A stretch of DNA of 64,000 bases from UBA5359 sp002410925 [NCBI: bacterium UBP13_UBA5359] (GTDB taxonomy: Bacteria > UBP13 > UBA5359): contig DHPR01000010.1 of NCBI GenBank assembly GCA_002410925.1, forward strand, positions 1-64,000, given 5' to 3'. The stretch's first letter is position 1. The number at the start of each line of letters is the position of its first letter. Below are positions 1-8,862 of this stretch, one piece after another. The position numbers and the translations under genes are program-made. The notes beneath the pieces were generated by a model. It was given only the letters and a program-made list of their open reading frames with translations, did no database searches and was not told the DNA's origin.

Positions 1-93
1 GGCGCTGGAGAGCATAGAGAAGGAGATAAATATCTTGTCGGCAAACAAATAGGAAGCATGGCCGCTACTCTAGATGCAATCCAGAAGCAATGA
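1..93 (+). CDS. 3' end of an unidentified gene
   Basis: The first 90 bases read without a stop in frame 1 and end at TGA (91-93), giving a 30-residue C-terminus that ends in LDAIQKQ. The gene starts outside the window. The tail is too short to assign; a helix ending in LDAI is compatible with a sugar-metabolism enzyme such as a Gfo/Idh/MocA oxidoreductase, but that is a guess. It lies 6 bases before the GH130 gene, so the two are probably co-transcribed. Confidence 0.45.
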   Translation, partial: GAGEHREGDKYLVGKQIGSMAATLDAIQKQ

Positions 94-99
94 GAGGAT

Positions 100-1164
100 A
101 TGATAATGATAATCGACATTCACAATCACTCGGATTGGCACAGGCACAACCTGAATTCGGTCGATACGGACGAGTACGGCATAGACAAAGCCTGGCAAAC
201 GAATCCGGTAATAAAAAGATATCCTGGCAACCCGATATTATCGGCCGATGATGTCCCTTATCGTTCTGACCTGGTCTTCAATGCCGGCGTGACCAGGTAT
301 CAGGGCAGATATGTCATGGTTTTTCGCAATGATTATGCGGATTCAGCTTCCAAAGCCGTACAGGGATGCAATCTGGGGCTGGCGTTCAGCGATGACGGAA
401 TAGATTGGAAAGTGGAGAAGCAACCGCTCTTTCTCGATTCCGGCAGCTATCCCTTGGGTATGCCTTACGATCCACGTCTGACGGTTCTTGATGGACGATG
501 CTATATGTGCTTTGCTACCGGCATGAACCACGGGGTATCCGGTGGAATAGCTGCGACCGATGACTTTAAGAACTGGGAGATACTGAATATCTCTGCTCCG
601 GATAACCGCAACTGGGTTCTCTTTCCGGAGAGAGTAAACGGCAAAATGATAAGGTTGGAAAGACCTTTTGCTATGTATCAACGTCCTGGTGATCGTTTTG
701 ATATCTGGATATCTGCATCTCCTGACGGGCGCTATTGGGGGGATACGGAATTGTTGCTGAAAACAGAGAGTGTTCCCTGGGTTAATGAGAAGATCGGTCC
801 GGCAACTCCGCCGATAAGGACTCCTAAAGGATGGCTGGCTCTCTTTCATGGAGTGGATGTAGATGCTTCGCGCCAGGGCTGGGGCTGGTCGGGTAACTGG
901 AGAAAGCGTTATTCGGCCGGGTTGATGTTGCTTGATCAGGATAACCCGTATAAGGTAATCGGTTTATCTCGGGGACCTGTTCTGGTTCCCGAAGAGGATT
1001 ATCGTTATGAAGCTGAAGGTTATCGGGATTACGTAATTTTTCCGGGAGGTATGATTCTGGAAAAAGATAACAGTGTCAAGATCTATTACGGAGCGGCTGA
1101 TACCGTAGAGGCTTTGGCAACAGCCGATCTGAATGACCTGCTGACACTTTGCGAGCCTGTATAG
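100..1164 (+). CDS. GH130 family glycoside phosphorylase/hydrolase
   Basis: A 354-residue protein with the five-bladed beta-propeller pattern of GH130. Visible motifs are NPIL near the N-terminus, YDPRLT near residue 125 (its Asp matches the family's catalytic acid), FPE with an Arg-rich segment near residues 175-190, and a C-terminal YYGAAD motif. GH130 enzymes phosphorolyse or hydrolyse beta-mannosides; the exact substrate cannot be read. No signal peptide, so cytoplasmic. ATG occurs at 100 and 106; the GAGAGG at 92-97 is better spaced for 106. A second GH130 from another subgroup lies at 59161. It closely follows the preceding gene and ends before a small hairpin, so it probably finishes an operon. 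Confidence 0.88.
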   Translation: MIMIIDIHNHSDWHRHNLNSVDTDEYGIDKAWQTNPVIKRYPGNPILSADDVPYRSDLVFNAGVTRYQGRYVMVFRNDYADSASKAVQGCNLGLAFSDDGIDWKVEKQPLFLDSGSYPLGMPYDPRLTVLDGRCYMCFATGMNHGVSGGIAATDDFKNWEILNISAPDNRNWVLFPERVNGKMIRLERPFAMYQRPGDRFDIWISASPDGRYWGDTELLLKTESVPWVNEKIGPATPPIRTPKGWLALFHGVDVDASRQGWGWSGNWRKRYSAGLMLLDQDNPYKVIGLSRGPVLVPEEDYRYEAEGYRDYVIFPGGMILEKDNSVKIYYGAADTVEALATADLNDLLTLCEPV

Positions 1165-1260
1165 ATGCTTATAAAGCTTCACTTGCTTTAAATAGCAATA
1201 AAGTAGAGCGCTGAGAAATTCTTCCGAAAAATATTTTAGAGATTCCTTCAATTAAGACAG

Positions 1261-1284
1261 GCCTCTTAGTTTTAGAGGCTCTTT
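1261..1284 (+). terminator. probable rho-independent terminator after GH130
   Basis: GCCTCT (1261-1266) pairs with AGAGGC (1274-1279) across a 7-base loop and is followed by TCTTT. The stem is short but lies about 100 bases after the GH130 stop and before the next regulated gene. Confidence 0.5.
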
Positions 1285-1353
1285 ACCTTCTGCTCGCACA
1301 CCGGTTCTCGGCCAATATATACCCGGCACGCGGGGGCAGCGGGCTGAAAATTA

Positions 1354-1373
1354 TAATTGCTCTATAGCAATTA
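1354..1373. promoter_or_regulatory. distal operator-like inverted repeat (TAATTGCT-N4-AGCAATTA)
   Basis: A perfect 8-base inverted repeat with a 4-base centre, 76 bases upstream of the regulator gene. It shares the GCT-N-ATAGCA core with the palindrome at 1409-1426, so the two look like paired sites for the same repressor, probably the GntR-LacI protein encoded just downstream. Confidence 0.5.
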
Positions 1374-1408
1374 GCAGGGATATCCTTACAGGCGGCGAAT
1401 AATACTAT

Positions 1409-1426
1409 AAATGCTATATAGCATTT
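1409..1426. promoter_or_regulatory. proximal 18-bp perfect palindrome, likely autoregulatory operator
   Basis: AAATGCTATATAGCATTT is a perfect 18-base palindrome ending 3 bases before the regulator's first GTG, so it abuts its ribosome-binding region. AT-rich palindromes of this size are typical of GntR-type winged-helix operators. Together with 1354-1373 it suggests autoregulation of the downstream regulator-hydrolase-deacetylase genes. Confidence 0.6.
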
Positions 1427-1429
1427 GAG

Positions 1430-2476
1430 GTGACTGTGAAAACGTTCAAGTATAAAATGATAGAGAATAAGCTCAAGGCGGAGCTGTGCAACGGTGAGCA
1501 TCAGCAGGGAGATCGCTTCCATACCGAGCGCTCGCTGGCGGCGCGTTACGGCGTCAGTCCGGTAACTGTCAGACAGGCCCTGGCCGCTTTGGTTGAGGAG
1601 GGCTGGCTGGAACGCCGCCAGGGAAGCGGTACCTATGTATGCGATCCTTATCAGCGTAGAAAAGAGGATATAGGGGTTATCTATATTGATGATTTCAGCG
1701 GCAATCCTCTTCTTATTCAGACGATCACTTTGATAATAAAGGCGGCCAACAGAAGACGGCGGGAGGTAAAGATATTTACCTATCGGAAGGGAATGCTTCA
1801 TCTGGGCAAAGATACTTTTAACGAGGCTATTGCTGAGAAGAGGCTTTCCGGGCTATTGCCTGTGAGCCGCCTGAATGCTGAAGAGCTCGCATATCTGCAC
1901 GACAGTCGCCTTTCGACGGTTCTTCTTTTTAATGAGAGCCCTATCAGCGGTATCGGGAGTGTAATTTCCGATGATAATACGGCTGTATCCATGATGATCG
2001 AGCATCTCAGCTCTCTGGGGCACAGACGCATTGCTCTGGTGAACGGCGTAGGCGGAAGTGCTCTTCAGGAAGCCTTTTTAGGTTGCTTGTCCGAAAAAGG
2101 GCTGGATTGCGGAGATGGACTCTGCAGTGTACAGCAGTGGAGTGAAGCAGGCGGTAGAGCCGGCTTCAAGAAGATTCTGGATACGGATAAAAGGCCTACC
2201 GCCGTTATAGCTGCCGATGAGCAGCTGGCATTAGGAGTTATGCATCAGGCTGCAGATGCGGGACTCGATATACCTGGCGATCTCTCCCTTATTGTCGGCT
2301 CGGATCGTCTGCCTCCGCAGATGTACCCTGCCTGGCCCACGGCTATGGATGTCGATTATGAGGCAATAGCGGAAAAGGCTTTGGATATGCTGCTGGGAAG
2401 AAAGCCAATGATCAATCTTACGATCCCACCGCGTTTGGTCATCAGGGACACGACCAGGGGCATAGACAGGAGATAG
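1430..2476 (+). CDS. GntR-LacI chimeric transcriptional regulator
   Basis: A 348-residue repressor with an N-terminal GntR winged helix (about residues 8-75; R-x-G-V-S-P-V-T-V-R-Q-A-L and the wing motif GSGTYV) joined to a LacI/periplasmic-binding-type sugar-sensing domain (about 85-345; GHRRIALVNG, AVIAADEQLALGVM). This is the AraR-like architecture: a sugar ligand would release it from DNA. Starts are GTG at 1430 or 1436; GAGGTG at 1427-1432 is too close to either for certainty. It lies 4 bases before the GH20-like gene, so it likely controls the hydrolase/deacetylase/mutarotase genes. Paralogues are at 25049 and 48154. Confidence 0.88.
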   Translation: MTVKTFKYKMIENKLKAELCNGEHQQGDRFHTERSLAARYGVSPVTVRQALAALVEEGWLERRQGSGTYVCDPYQRRKEDIGVIYIDDFSGNPLLIQTITLIIKAANRRRREVKIFTYRKGMLHLGKDTFNEAIAEKRLSGLLPVSRLNAEELAYLHDSRLSTVLLFNESPISGIGSVISDDNTAVSMMIEHLSSLGHRRIALVNGVGGSALQEAFLGCLSEKGLDCGDGLCSVQQWSEAGGRAGFKKILDTDKRPTAVIAADEQLALGVMHQAADAGLDIPGDLSLIVGSDRLPPQMYPAWPTAMDVDYEAIAEKALDMLLGRKPMINLTIPPRLVIRDTTRGIDRR

Positions 2477-2480
2477 AGAA

Positions 2481-4763
2481 ATGGCTAATATAACTGAACA
2501 GGATAGGCTCTTTTTTGCTGAACTGGAGGAGATGCCGCGTCATTTTAGTGCATTATCATATCCGGAGGGTAAGATAACCCTTGATAATGAGTGGTGCATA
2601 GTAACAGCCGGTAGAGAGAAGCGAGTGCGCTGCGGCGCTGAATCCTTGCGCAAATTTTTAAATAAATATTGCGGTTTATCTCTGCCGGTTGCAGAGGGTG
2701 CTATTCCAGGTGAGAAAAAATGCATATATCTCAGCTGGAAGGAAGAAACCGGTGAAGGTTTCAGTATAACGGTTAAGCCTGACAGCGTAGAGATCACGGG
2801 TGATTCTCCCGCAGGAGCGCTTTATGGTGCGCATCGTTTGCAATGGATGATGGAGCAAAGCGGAGGACATTATCTTAAGCCTGGTGAATACAGGGTGCAG
2901 CCGGGTGCCTCGGTACGCATCAGTGCTACTCCTTTTCATCAGGGCTTTGATGATGCTGGTGACCCTCTGGCATATGGCGACGGTTATCTGGATTTGATGG
3001 CTCACTATGGATACAACGGGCTGCATTTCTATATAAATCTATTCGATTATATGGAGAGAGTGCCTGCAGCGCCGGAATTGGAAAATCAAAAGGCGGTTGG
3101 GCGCATAGACAGGCTGCGCCTTCTGGCAGAAAGAGCTGCCCGGTATAATGTCGGCATCTACCTGCATATAAACGCCTCCAAGTTAAGCAGTGATCATCCG
3201 ATCTTTTTTCGGCATCCACAACTGAAAGGGGCTCAATCCTGGGAGGAAGGCTTCAACACTCTTTGCAGCAGCGCACCGCAGACATGGAAGATATATGCTG
3301 AGACTGTCAATGCTATTATAGATAGCGTGCCGACTGTACAGGGCGTTATTGCCATTATCGGCGGCGAATGTCTCTGGCATTGTTATACCAGGCCGTATCC
3401 GCGACCGGAAGAGGGCACCAACTGCCCGGCCTGCGCCGGGAAATCGGCCGACAAAGTGGTGGCGGATTTTGTTAACGGTATTGCAAACAGAATTTGGAAG
3501 GTGCATCCTGACAGCAAGTTCATAGTCTGGCCCTATAGCGCACATCTATGGTCTGCAAGCAGAGAGCAGAAGGAGTTCATACCGCTGATGGACGAGCGCA
3601 TCGGCCTGATGACCTGCTATGATAAGGATGCCTGGCTGGAGGTTGATGGGATCAGAAGCGCTATCTTTGATTATTCCGTCAGCTACGTGGGGCCTTCACC
3701 GAAATATGAGGTGCAGAGGGATATATGCAGCCGGGAAGAGAGGGATTTCTATATCAAGACGGAGAGCTCCATCGGTATAGAAATGCTTAATCTGCCATAT
3801 GTACCGGCAATGGCAAACTGGCGGAAACGCTGGAGAGGCATGATGGCGGATCGTCCACGGGGCGTGCTGGCCAACTGGAGGTTTACCGGTTTAACCGGCA
3901 CGCTGTCGGAAGAGGTGTCATATCGGGAAATATGGAGAGATGCAGGGGATGAAGAGAGTCTGCAGGCCATGGCCGAAAGGCTGGCAGGCGTTGAAGGTGC
4001 TTCAGAGTGCCTTAAGGCATGGGAATTGCTGAGCCGGAGTTTCAGCCGGCTATCTTTCTCCTTTGGCATAAGCGGGTTTCCATATTTTCGCGGGCCGATG
4101 TATCTGGGTCCGGCGCATCCGCTCTTGCTGTCAGGCGATCAGGGGCGGTATCTCTCCCCCAAATTCTATAACTTTGATGCCTGGGCTTATACCGAAGATC
4201 CGTTGGCGCAGGATGATGAATCCAAAGCTAACCTTATACAAAATCCTCTTTATTTTGATGATCAGCGCTGGGCTTCTCCTTTTGGCATAAAGAGAGTTCT
4301 CGCTGATTTGGAGAGTGTATGCGCTCTTTGGACGGAGGGTATGAAGCATTATCTTCAGGCACTGGAGTTGGCTCCCGGCCCTTTAAAAGCAGATTTACAA
4401 AGAGAGCTTGATGTGGCTTTGATGGCCGAAGTGACATTAAAAAGCACCCTCTTTCTAGCCCGTTTTCAAATAGAGCGAGACAGGACTTTTGGTCCCCTGA
4501 AGGATGAGGAGGCTGACGAAAGCTATCGCCGGATGGTACGGGTAGTGAAGGATGATCTGGAGAACAGCCGCCTGGGCCTTGATCTGGCAAGGCGTTATTT
4601 CCGCTACGGCTATGGTTTTGTTTATGGTCGGTCATTTGATGTCTCCATGATTGAAGAGAAGATAAAGTTTACTCGTGAAAAGCTTTTGCCGGAAATCGAC
4701 TGGTATTACGAACTGCTGATAACCCATGCTTATTCACGGCCATTTATTAAGGAGCAGAGGTAA
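2481..4763 (+). CDS. GH20-superfamily-like glycoside hydrolase with GH20b N-domain
   Basis: A 760-residue protein. Residues about 30-150 resemble the alpha/beta domain that precedes GH20 and DUF4838 catalytic barrels (DSVEITGDSPAGALYGAHRL). The following TIM-barrel-like region contains a GGE-x3-HCY motif near residue 295 and a CPAC pair near 315, recalling the Cys motifs of DUF4838-type hydrolases. The Glu is a candidate catalytic acid. There is no signal peptide, so it probably acts on imported oligosaccharides. The barrel is paralogous to that of the 26113 gene, which lacks the N-domain. AGGAGATAGAGAA precedes the ATG. A hexosaminidase- or uronidase-like activity is possible; the substrate is unknown. 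Confidence 0.65.
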   Translation: MANITEQDRLFFAELEEMPRHFSALSYPEGKITLDNEWCIVTAGREKRVRCGAESLRKFLNKYCGLSLPVAEGAIPGEKKCIYLSWKEETGEGFSITVKPDSVEITGDSPAGALYGAHRLQWMMEQSGGHYLKPGEYRVQPGASVRISATPFHQGFDDAGDPLAYGDGYLDLMAHYGYNGLHFYINLFDYMERVPAAPELENQKAVGRIDRLRLLAERAARYNVGIYLHINASKLSSDHPIFFRHPQLKGAQSWEEGFNTLCSSAPQTWKIYAETVNAIIDSVPTVQGVIAIIGGECLWHCYTRPYPRPEEGTNCPACAGKSADKVVADFVNGIANRIWKVHPDSKFIVWPYSAHLWSASREQKEFIPLMDERIGLMTCYDKDAWLEVDGIRSAIFDYSVSYVGPSPKYEVQRDICSREERDFYIKTESSIGIEMLNLPYVPAMANWRKRWRGMMADRPRGVLANWRFTGLTGTLSEEVSYREIWRDAGDEESLQAMAERLAGVEGASECLKAWELLSRSFSRLSFSFGISGFPYFRGPMYLGPAHPLLLSGDQGRYLSPKFYNFDAWAYTEDPLAQDDESKANLIQNPLYFDDQRWASPFGIKRVLADLESVCALWTEGMKHYLQALELAPGPLKADLQRELDVALMAEVTLKSTLFLARFQIERDRTFGPLKDEEADESYRRMVRVVKDDLENSRLGLDLARRYFRYGYGFVYGRSFDVSMIEEKIKFTREKLLPEIDWYYELLITHAYSRPFIKEQR

Positions 4764-4770
4764 AAGCGTT

Positions 4771-5664
4771 ATGAAAATTACGGTTGTAATGGGTTTTGAC
4801 ATGGAGACGGACATAGGGAGTTGGACGCCTTATTATCAAGGGCTGATACACGGCACTCCCAGAATGCTGGAGGTGCTGGCGCGCCACGGTGCCGAAGCTA
4901 CCTTCTTCTTTACCGGAGAGGCGGCGCAAATGCATCCGGAGATAGTATCTATGGTGGATGAAGCCGGTCATGAAACAGGCTGCCATACCCTTTATCATGA
5001 AACTATAGGCGATGAGCTCTTTCCCATTCCCGGTGTCAGACCGGTGCTGCCTGAAGAGTGCTACCATCGGATAGAAGCAGCCACCGATGCCGTACAGCAG
5101 ACGCTTGGCAAGAAGATCGTTTCCTTTCGGGCTCCCAGATTATGGGGCAGCACGGCTATGGTCAATGCTCTGGAGGATTTGGGATATATAGCTGATGCCT
5201 CTTATTCTATGTATTACTATCGGGATAGATTGATGCCCTACCATCCCAGCCGTGAGAACTGGACTCAGGAAGGGGATATGAAGATACTGGAGATACCTAA
5301 CTTTGCCGATATGACAATGCAGAGTACCGATCAATACGGCAGAGACAGGGATCAGTGGCCTCTCTTTCGGACCGAGGGAGCAGATGCTCTGATGGAGCAT
5401 GTGGAGAGTATGCTGAAGATGTATGAAAGCAGGGGGCTTGATGCCGTTATCTGCCTTTACCTGCATCCTTGGGAGTTTCATGAAATGCCGCAGGGGATTA
5501 TTCATTATGGTGAAGGGGCGGTGCTTCCCGATCCCTTTATCGTTAAAAATTGCGGGGAGCCTGCGGTCAGAGAATTAGACCGCCTTATGACTATGCTGAT
5601 AGAACATGGCGCCTCTTTTATCAGTGCCGGGCAGTTAGCTGCAGCTGAACAGCAAGGTAGCTGA
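4771..5664 (+). CDS. NodB-type polysaccharide deacetylase (CE4-like)
   Basis: A 298-residue protein with the NodB motifs: motif 1 FDMETD (residues 9-14, metal-binding Asp), motif 2 H72-TLY-H76 (the two metal His), motif 3 RAPRLWG near 120, and LHPWEF near 231. CE4 enzymes remove N- or O-acetyl groups with a divalent metal. Motif 1 is altered from TFDDG, as in cytoplasmic PgdA/PuuE-type members, and no signal peptide is present, so the substrate may be a small imported N-acetyl sugar or an amide. An upstream in-frame start at 4726 would overlap the hydrolase by 38 bases; ATG 4771 gives the normal family N-terminus. It fits an operon processing N-acetylated sugars. Confidence 0.82.
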   Translation: MKITVVMGFDMETDIGSWTPYYQGLIHGTPRMLEVLARHGAEATFFFTGEAAQMHPEIVSMVDEAGHETGCHTLYHETIGDELFPIPGVRPVLPEECYHRIEAATDAVQQTLGKKIVSFRAPRLWGSTAMVNALEDLGYIADASYSMYYYRDRLMPYHPSRENWTQEGDMKILEIPNFADMTMQSTDQYGRDRDQWPLFRTEGADALMEHVESMLKMYESRGLDAVICLYLHPWEFHEMPQGIIHYGEGAVLPDPFIVKNCGEPAVRELDRLMTMLIEHGASFISAGQLAAAEQQGS

Positions 5665-5679
5665 TATGCGGAGCAGGGT

Positions 5680-6771
5680 ATGAATAAGTATACAAAATTA
5701 CGTAGTATAAAAGGCAACGAAGCCATAGAGTTGAAGAAAGGCCCCTCAAGGCTGCTGCTCTGTCCTGACATGGGAGGCAGAGCATTTGCGGAGGTAGCAG
5801 GCATTGTGCCGCACCGAATAGATTTACAGGCAGCTGCTCGTCCGGGGGATGACTTCAACAATTATGGTGGTAACAATCTCTGGCCGGCACCGGAGGGAGG
5901 CGTGTACGGCTTTAATTACAAAGGCAATGGATGGTATGTGCAACCGGCCGTCAATACTCAGCCCTTTGAAGTAGCCGCCTCCAAGGAGAACAACATCCTT
6001 GAAAGCATGCCTGGGAGGCCCGAAATCGATGGCAGACAACCGGCAACCGACGACAGCGTTCGAAGAGTGCGATTGCAAAAGAGGTCAACCCTGGTTAACC
6101 GGGCCGGCACGACGATGGAAACTCTTATCAGCAGAGAGGTCAGCCTGTCAGACTGTCCTGCCATGCTGAAAAGCTATGAGATTGAGGGCTGTCTCTCTTA
6201 TACGACGATCGATTCTTTCGAGATAACCAATGAGGTGCGGACCTATGCCGGCCTGTTGGCAGCCTGGACGCTGGAGCAGTTTGATGCAACAGGCGATACT
6301 ATTTCTTTTTGCATAGCGGATAACCCATATCAGGCCATTAATTTTGATTATTATGAGCATCCCGAGGAACGGATCATCTATTACGAGAAGGGTTTTACCT
6401 ACAGGACCGATGGCCGAAGCCGGGGGCAGATAGGCATAAAGGCAGTGGCGCAGGCGAAGCAGATAGGCTTTTACGATTTTCATCGTCGTTTGCTCTGTCT
6501 GCGACGTAACAGAAGTGATGGTAAGGGACTCTATTTCAATATTGCTGATAACAATCAGCCTGCCGGACAATTCTCGGCCGCTGATAATTACAGTATCTTC
6601 AATTCCGACTCCGATATGGCGGCGTTTGAGCTGGAAACCATCGGTGCTGCCAAAGTGGATGGCAATCTGCTGCAGAGATCGGAATTGATCTCTGATACAG
6701 TGCTGGCTGTTTTTAAAAGAGCGGAAGATATTGAGCGCTTTATTCAGGAAAAACTGGGAAGCGCTCTTTAA
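5680..6771 (+). CDS. galactose-mutarotase-like protein (DUF6786-like)
   Basis: A 363-residue protein whose N-terminal third (PDMGGRAFAEV, NNYGGNNLWPAPEGG) resembles DUF6786 proteins of the galactose mutarotase-like superfamily. These beta-sandwich proteins bind sugars, and some act as epimerases or lyases. No signal peptide, so cytoplasmic. It follows the deacetylase by 15 bases and is probably the last gene of the regulator-hydrolase-deacetylase operon. The family match is from sequence pattern only, and no catalytic residues can be assigned. Confidence 0.55.
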   Translation: MNKYTKLRSIKGNEAIELKKGPSRLLLCPDMGGRAFAEVAGIVPHRIDLQAAARPGDDFNNYGGNNLWPAPEGGVYGFNYKGNGWYVQPAVNTQPFEVAASKENNILESMPGRPEIDGRQPATDDSVRRVRLQKRSTLVNRAGTTMETLISREVSLSDCPAMLKSYEIEGCLSYTTIDSFEITNEVRTYAGLLAAWTLEQFDATGDTISFCIADNPYQAINFDYYEHPEERIIYYEKGFTYRTDGRSRGQIGIKAVAQAKQIGFYDFHRRLLCLRRNRSDGKGLYFNIADNNQPAGQFSAADNYSIFNSDSDMAAFELETIGAAKVDGNLLQRSELISDTVLAVFKRAEDIERFIQEKLGSAL

Positions 6772-6822
6772 AGTGTAGCTAAAAGGCTATAGAGAGTTAA
6801 TAAAAGAAGGAGGAGCATAGGG

Positions 6823-7980
6823 ATGATCAAGATACCCGCAGAAGAATTTAAAGCGCGCCGCAAGAGAGCGCAGGAGCTTGTCAGAGAGAAAGGGCTGGAT
6901 GCTCTGCTGGTGCACAGCCATGAAGCGGATTTTGCTAACGTCAGGTATTTATCCGATTTCTGGCCATTATTCGAAAGTGCCGGCGTAGTTATCCAGGCTG
7001 AAGGCGATCCTCTGCTAATAATCGGGCCTGAGAGCGAGACCTTTGCCAGGGATCATAGCACCATAGAGGATATCAGGAAGATACTTTACTATAGAGAGGC
7101 TGCTGAGCCGGATTATCCTGATATAGCCATAGACAGTTTCGAGCAGATATTCTCTTTTGCCAACAACGGTCGGGGGGTAAAGAAACTCGGCATCGCCGGC
7201 TGGACGGCCATGCCCGTTTCAATCTATGAAGCGCTGAAAAAGGCTTTGCCCGAAGTGGAGATAGTCAAGGCGGACGATATTATGTATCGCTTGAGAATGA
7301 TCAAGAGCGATAATGAGATAGCCGTGCTCAGGGAAGCCTTCAAGATATGTGAAGCTGGCGTGGAAGCCGTTCTTAACGCCATTAAGCCCGGCATGACAGA
7401 GCTGCAGGTAGTGGGTATAGCACAGGAAGCCATGTACCGTAACGGAGCCGAATATGAGGCGCACCCTACCTATGTACTCTCCGGCATCAATAGTTCTCAC
7501 GCTATCGGCAGGCCCACTTACAGGGTTCTGGAGAAAGGGGAACTGGTGCAACTGAATATTGGAGCCAGAGTAGCCGGTTATTCACCCAGCATAGGGCTGC
7601 CGGTATGCCTGGGCAAGATGGATGCAGCTATGAAGGATCTGGTATCCTTTGGACTGGAAGCTCATAACAAGACAATGGAGTGGCTGAAGGGAGGTATTCC
7701 CGCCGGAGAGGTGGCTCGTAACTACTTTGATTTTGTCAACAAGAGAGGCTATGGCGAGAACCTGCTTTACGGACCGTGTCACGGCCTGGGAATGATAGAG
7801 GTGGAGCGTCCCTGGATGGAGACCACTTCCACATATCCGCTGCAGGAAAATATGACCTTCCAGGTAGATACCTTCCTGTACCGCCCTGAATACGGCTTTA
7901 GATGGGAGAGCGGTGTGCGTATAACCTCTACAGGGGCAGAGCAGTTCTCCAACAAATATAGAGCTATATTTGAAGTCTGA
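6823..7980 (+). CDS. M24 family creatinase-like protein, metal ligands missing
   Basis: A 385-residue pita-bread-fold protein: N-terminal creatinase domain (about 1-135; RRKRAQELVREKGLDALLV) and C-terminal M24 domain (about 150-385). In M24 peptidases two Asp residues in a D-x-G-x7-11-D pattern bind metals; here the segment is NIGARVAGYSPSIG (about 245-258), with Asn and Ser/Gly instead. The His of PCHG (near 319), the Glu of WESG and the His of HAIGRP (near 226) remain. Creatinase itself is a metal-free M24 hydrolase, so a creatinase-type hydrolase is more likely than an Xaa-Pro peptidase. AGGAGGAG gives a strong ribosome-binding site. A paralogue lies at 10532. Confidence 0.8.
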   Translation: MIKIPAEEFKARRKRAQELVREKGLDALLVHSHEADFANVRYLSDFWPLFESAGVVIQAEGDPLLIIGPESETFARDHSTIEDIRKILYYREAAEPDYPDIAIDSFEQIFSFANNGRGVKKLGIAGWTAMPVSIYEALKKALPEVEIVKADDIMYRLRMIKSDNEIAVLREAFKICEAGVEAVLNAIKPGMTELQVVGIAQEAMYRNGAEYEAHPTYVLSGINSSHAIGRPTYRVLEKGELVQLNIGARVAGYSPSIGLPVCLGKMDAAMKDLVSFGLEAHNKTMEWLKGGIPAGEVARNYFDFVNKRGYGENLLYGPCHGLGMIEVERPWMETTSTYPLQENMTFQVDTFLYRPEYGFRWESGVRITSTGAEQFSNKYRAIFEV

Positions 7981-8014
7981 GGGCAGGATATCGTATAGCA
8001 ACTGTGGAATATAT

Positions 8015-8041
8015 CCGAAGCAACATGAGCTTTTGCTTCGG
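8015..8041 (+). promoter_or_regulatory. stem-loop touching the Shine-Dalgarno of the FAH gene
   Basis: CCGAAGCA (8015-8022) is perfectly complementary to TGCTTCGG (8034-8041). The 3' arm ends at the first base of the GAGGTT ribosome-binding site, eight bases before the ATG at 8050. It could be an RNA processing or stabilising hairpin, or could limit initiation. There is no T-run, so it is not a classical terminator. Confidence 0.4.
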
Positions 8042-8049
8042 AGGTTGTA

Positions 8050-8862
8050 ATGAGAATAGTTAGATATATAGCGGCGGCGGCAGAGGCTTACGGCATAATG
8101 GACGACAAAGGTATCAGACCGATTATCGGCCTGCCCTGGAATGGAATAGAATTCACCGGGGATGAATACCTGCCGGAAGAGGTAACTCTTTTACCGCCTG
8201 TGCAGCCGCCCGATGTTTTTGCTATCGGTCTCAATTATAAGAGACACGCAGATGAATGCGGTATGAAATATCCGTCGTCCCCAGTGATCTTTCTTAAAGC
8301 TGCCAGTGCGGTCATCGGGTCCGGCGATGATATAATTCTACCGGATATGGCACCCAATGAGGTTGATTACGAAGCCGAGCTGGCTATCGTTATAGGACGG
8401 ACCTGCCGCTCTGTTCCGGAGCACGAGGCTCTGGAGTATGTTCTGGGGTATACCTGCGGTAATGATGTCAGCGCCAGAGATTGTCAGATGAAACAGGATA
8501 CTCAATGGGCCAGAGCTAAGAGCTTTGATACTTTTTGTCCGCTGGGTCCATGGATAGAGACGGAGTTGGACCCGGATGGGCTGGATATCATGCTGCGGTT
8601 GAATGGTACCGTTATGCAATCCTCCAACACCTCCGACATGCTTTTCAATTGCCGAAATCTAATAAGTTACTGCTCCCGAATTGCCACTTTACAACCGGGC
8701 ACTGTTATAATGACCGGGACGCCGCCGGGTGTAGGATTTTCCCGTAAAACTCCGGTCTTTCTCAAACCCGGTGATAGAGTAGAGGTAGAAATAGAGGGCA
8801 TAGGCACTCTTTATAACGGAGTCAGGAGACAGGAGCGTTTGGGCGGGTCATTCAGTATTTAA
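8050..8862 (+). CDS. fumarylacetoacetate hydrolase family protein
   Basis: A 270-residue FAH-fold protein. It shows the IGLNYKRHADE opening, the metal-binding E-x-E of DYEAELAIVIG (near residues 107-112), the Asp in GNDVSARD, and the KSFDTFCPLGPW and GTPPGVG signatures. Family members hydrolyse or hydrate 2-oxo acids (acylpyruvate hydrolase, 2-keto-4-pentenoate hydratase, 2,4-diketo-3-deoxy-L-fuconate hydrolase) using Mg2+ or Mn2+ in the cytoplasm. Lying between two creatinase-like genes and a Gfo/Idh oxidoreductase, it may cleave a diketo or deoxy sugar acid; the substrate is inferred. The 3' end lies inside a degenerate triplicated repeat. Confidence 0.88.
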   Translation: MRIVRYIAAAAEAYGIMDDKGIRPIIGLPWNGIEFTGDEYLPEEVTLLPPVQPPDVFAIGLNYKRHADECGMKYPSSPVIFLKAASAVIGSGDDIILPDMAPNEVDYEAELAIVIGRTCRSVPEHEALEYVLGYTCGNDVSARDCQMKQDTQWARAKSFDTFCPLGPWIETELDPDGLDIMLRLNGTVMQSSNTSDMLFNCRNLISYCSRIATLQPGTVIMTGTPPGVGFSRKTPVFLKPGDRVEVEIEGIGTLYNGVRRQERLGGSFSI

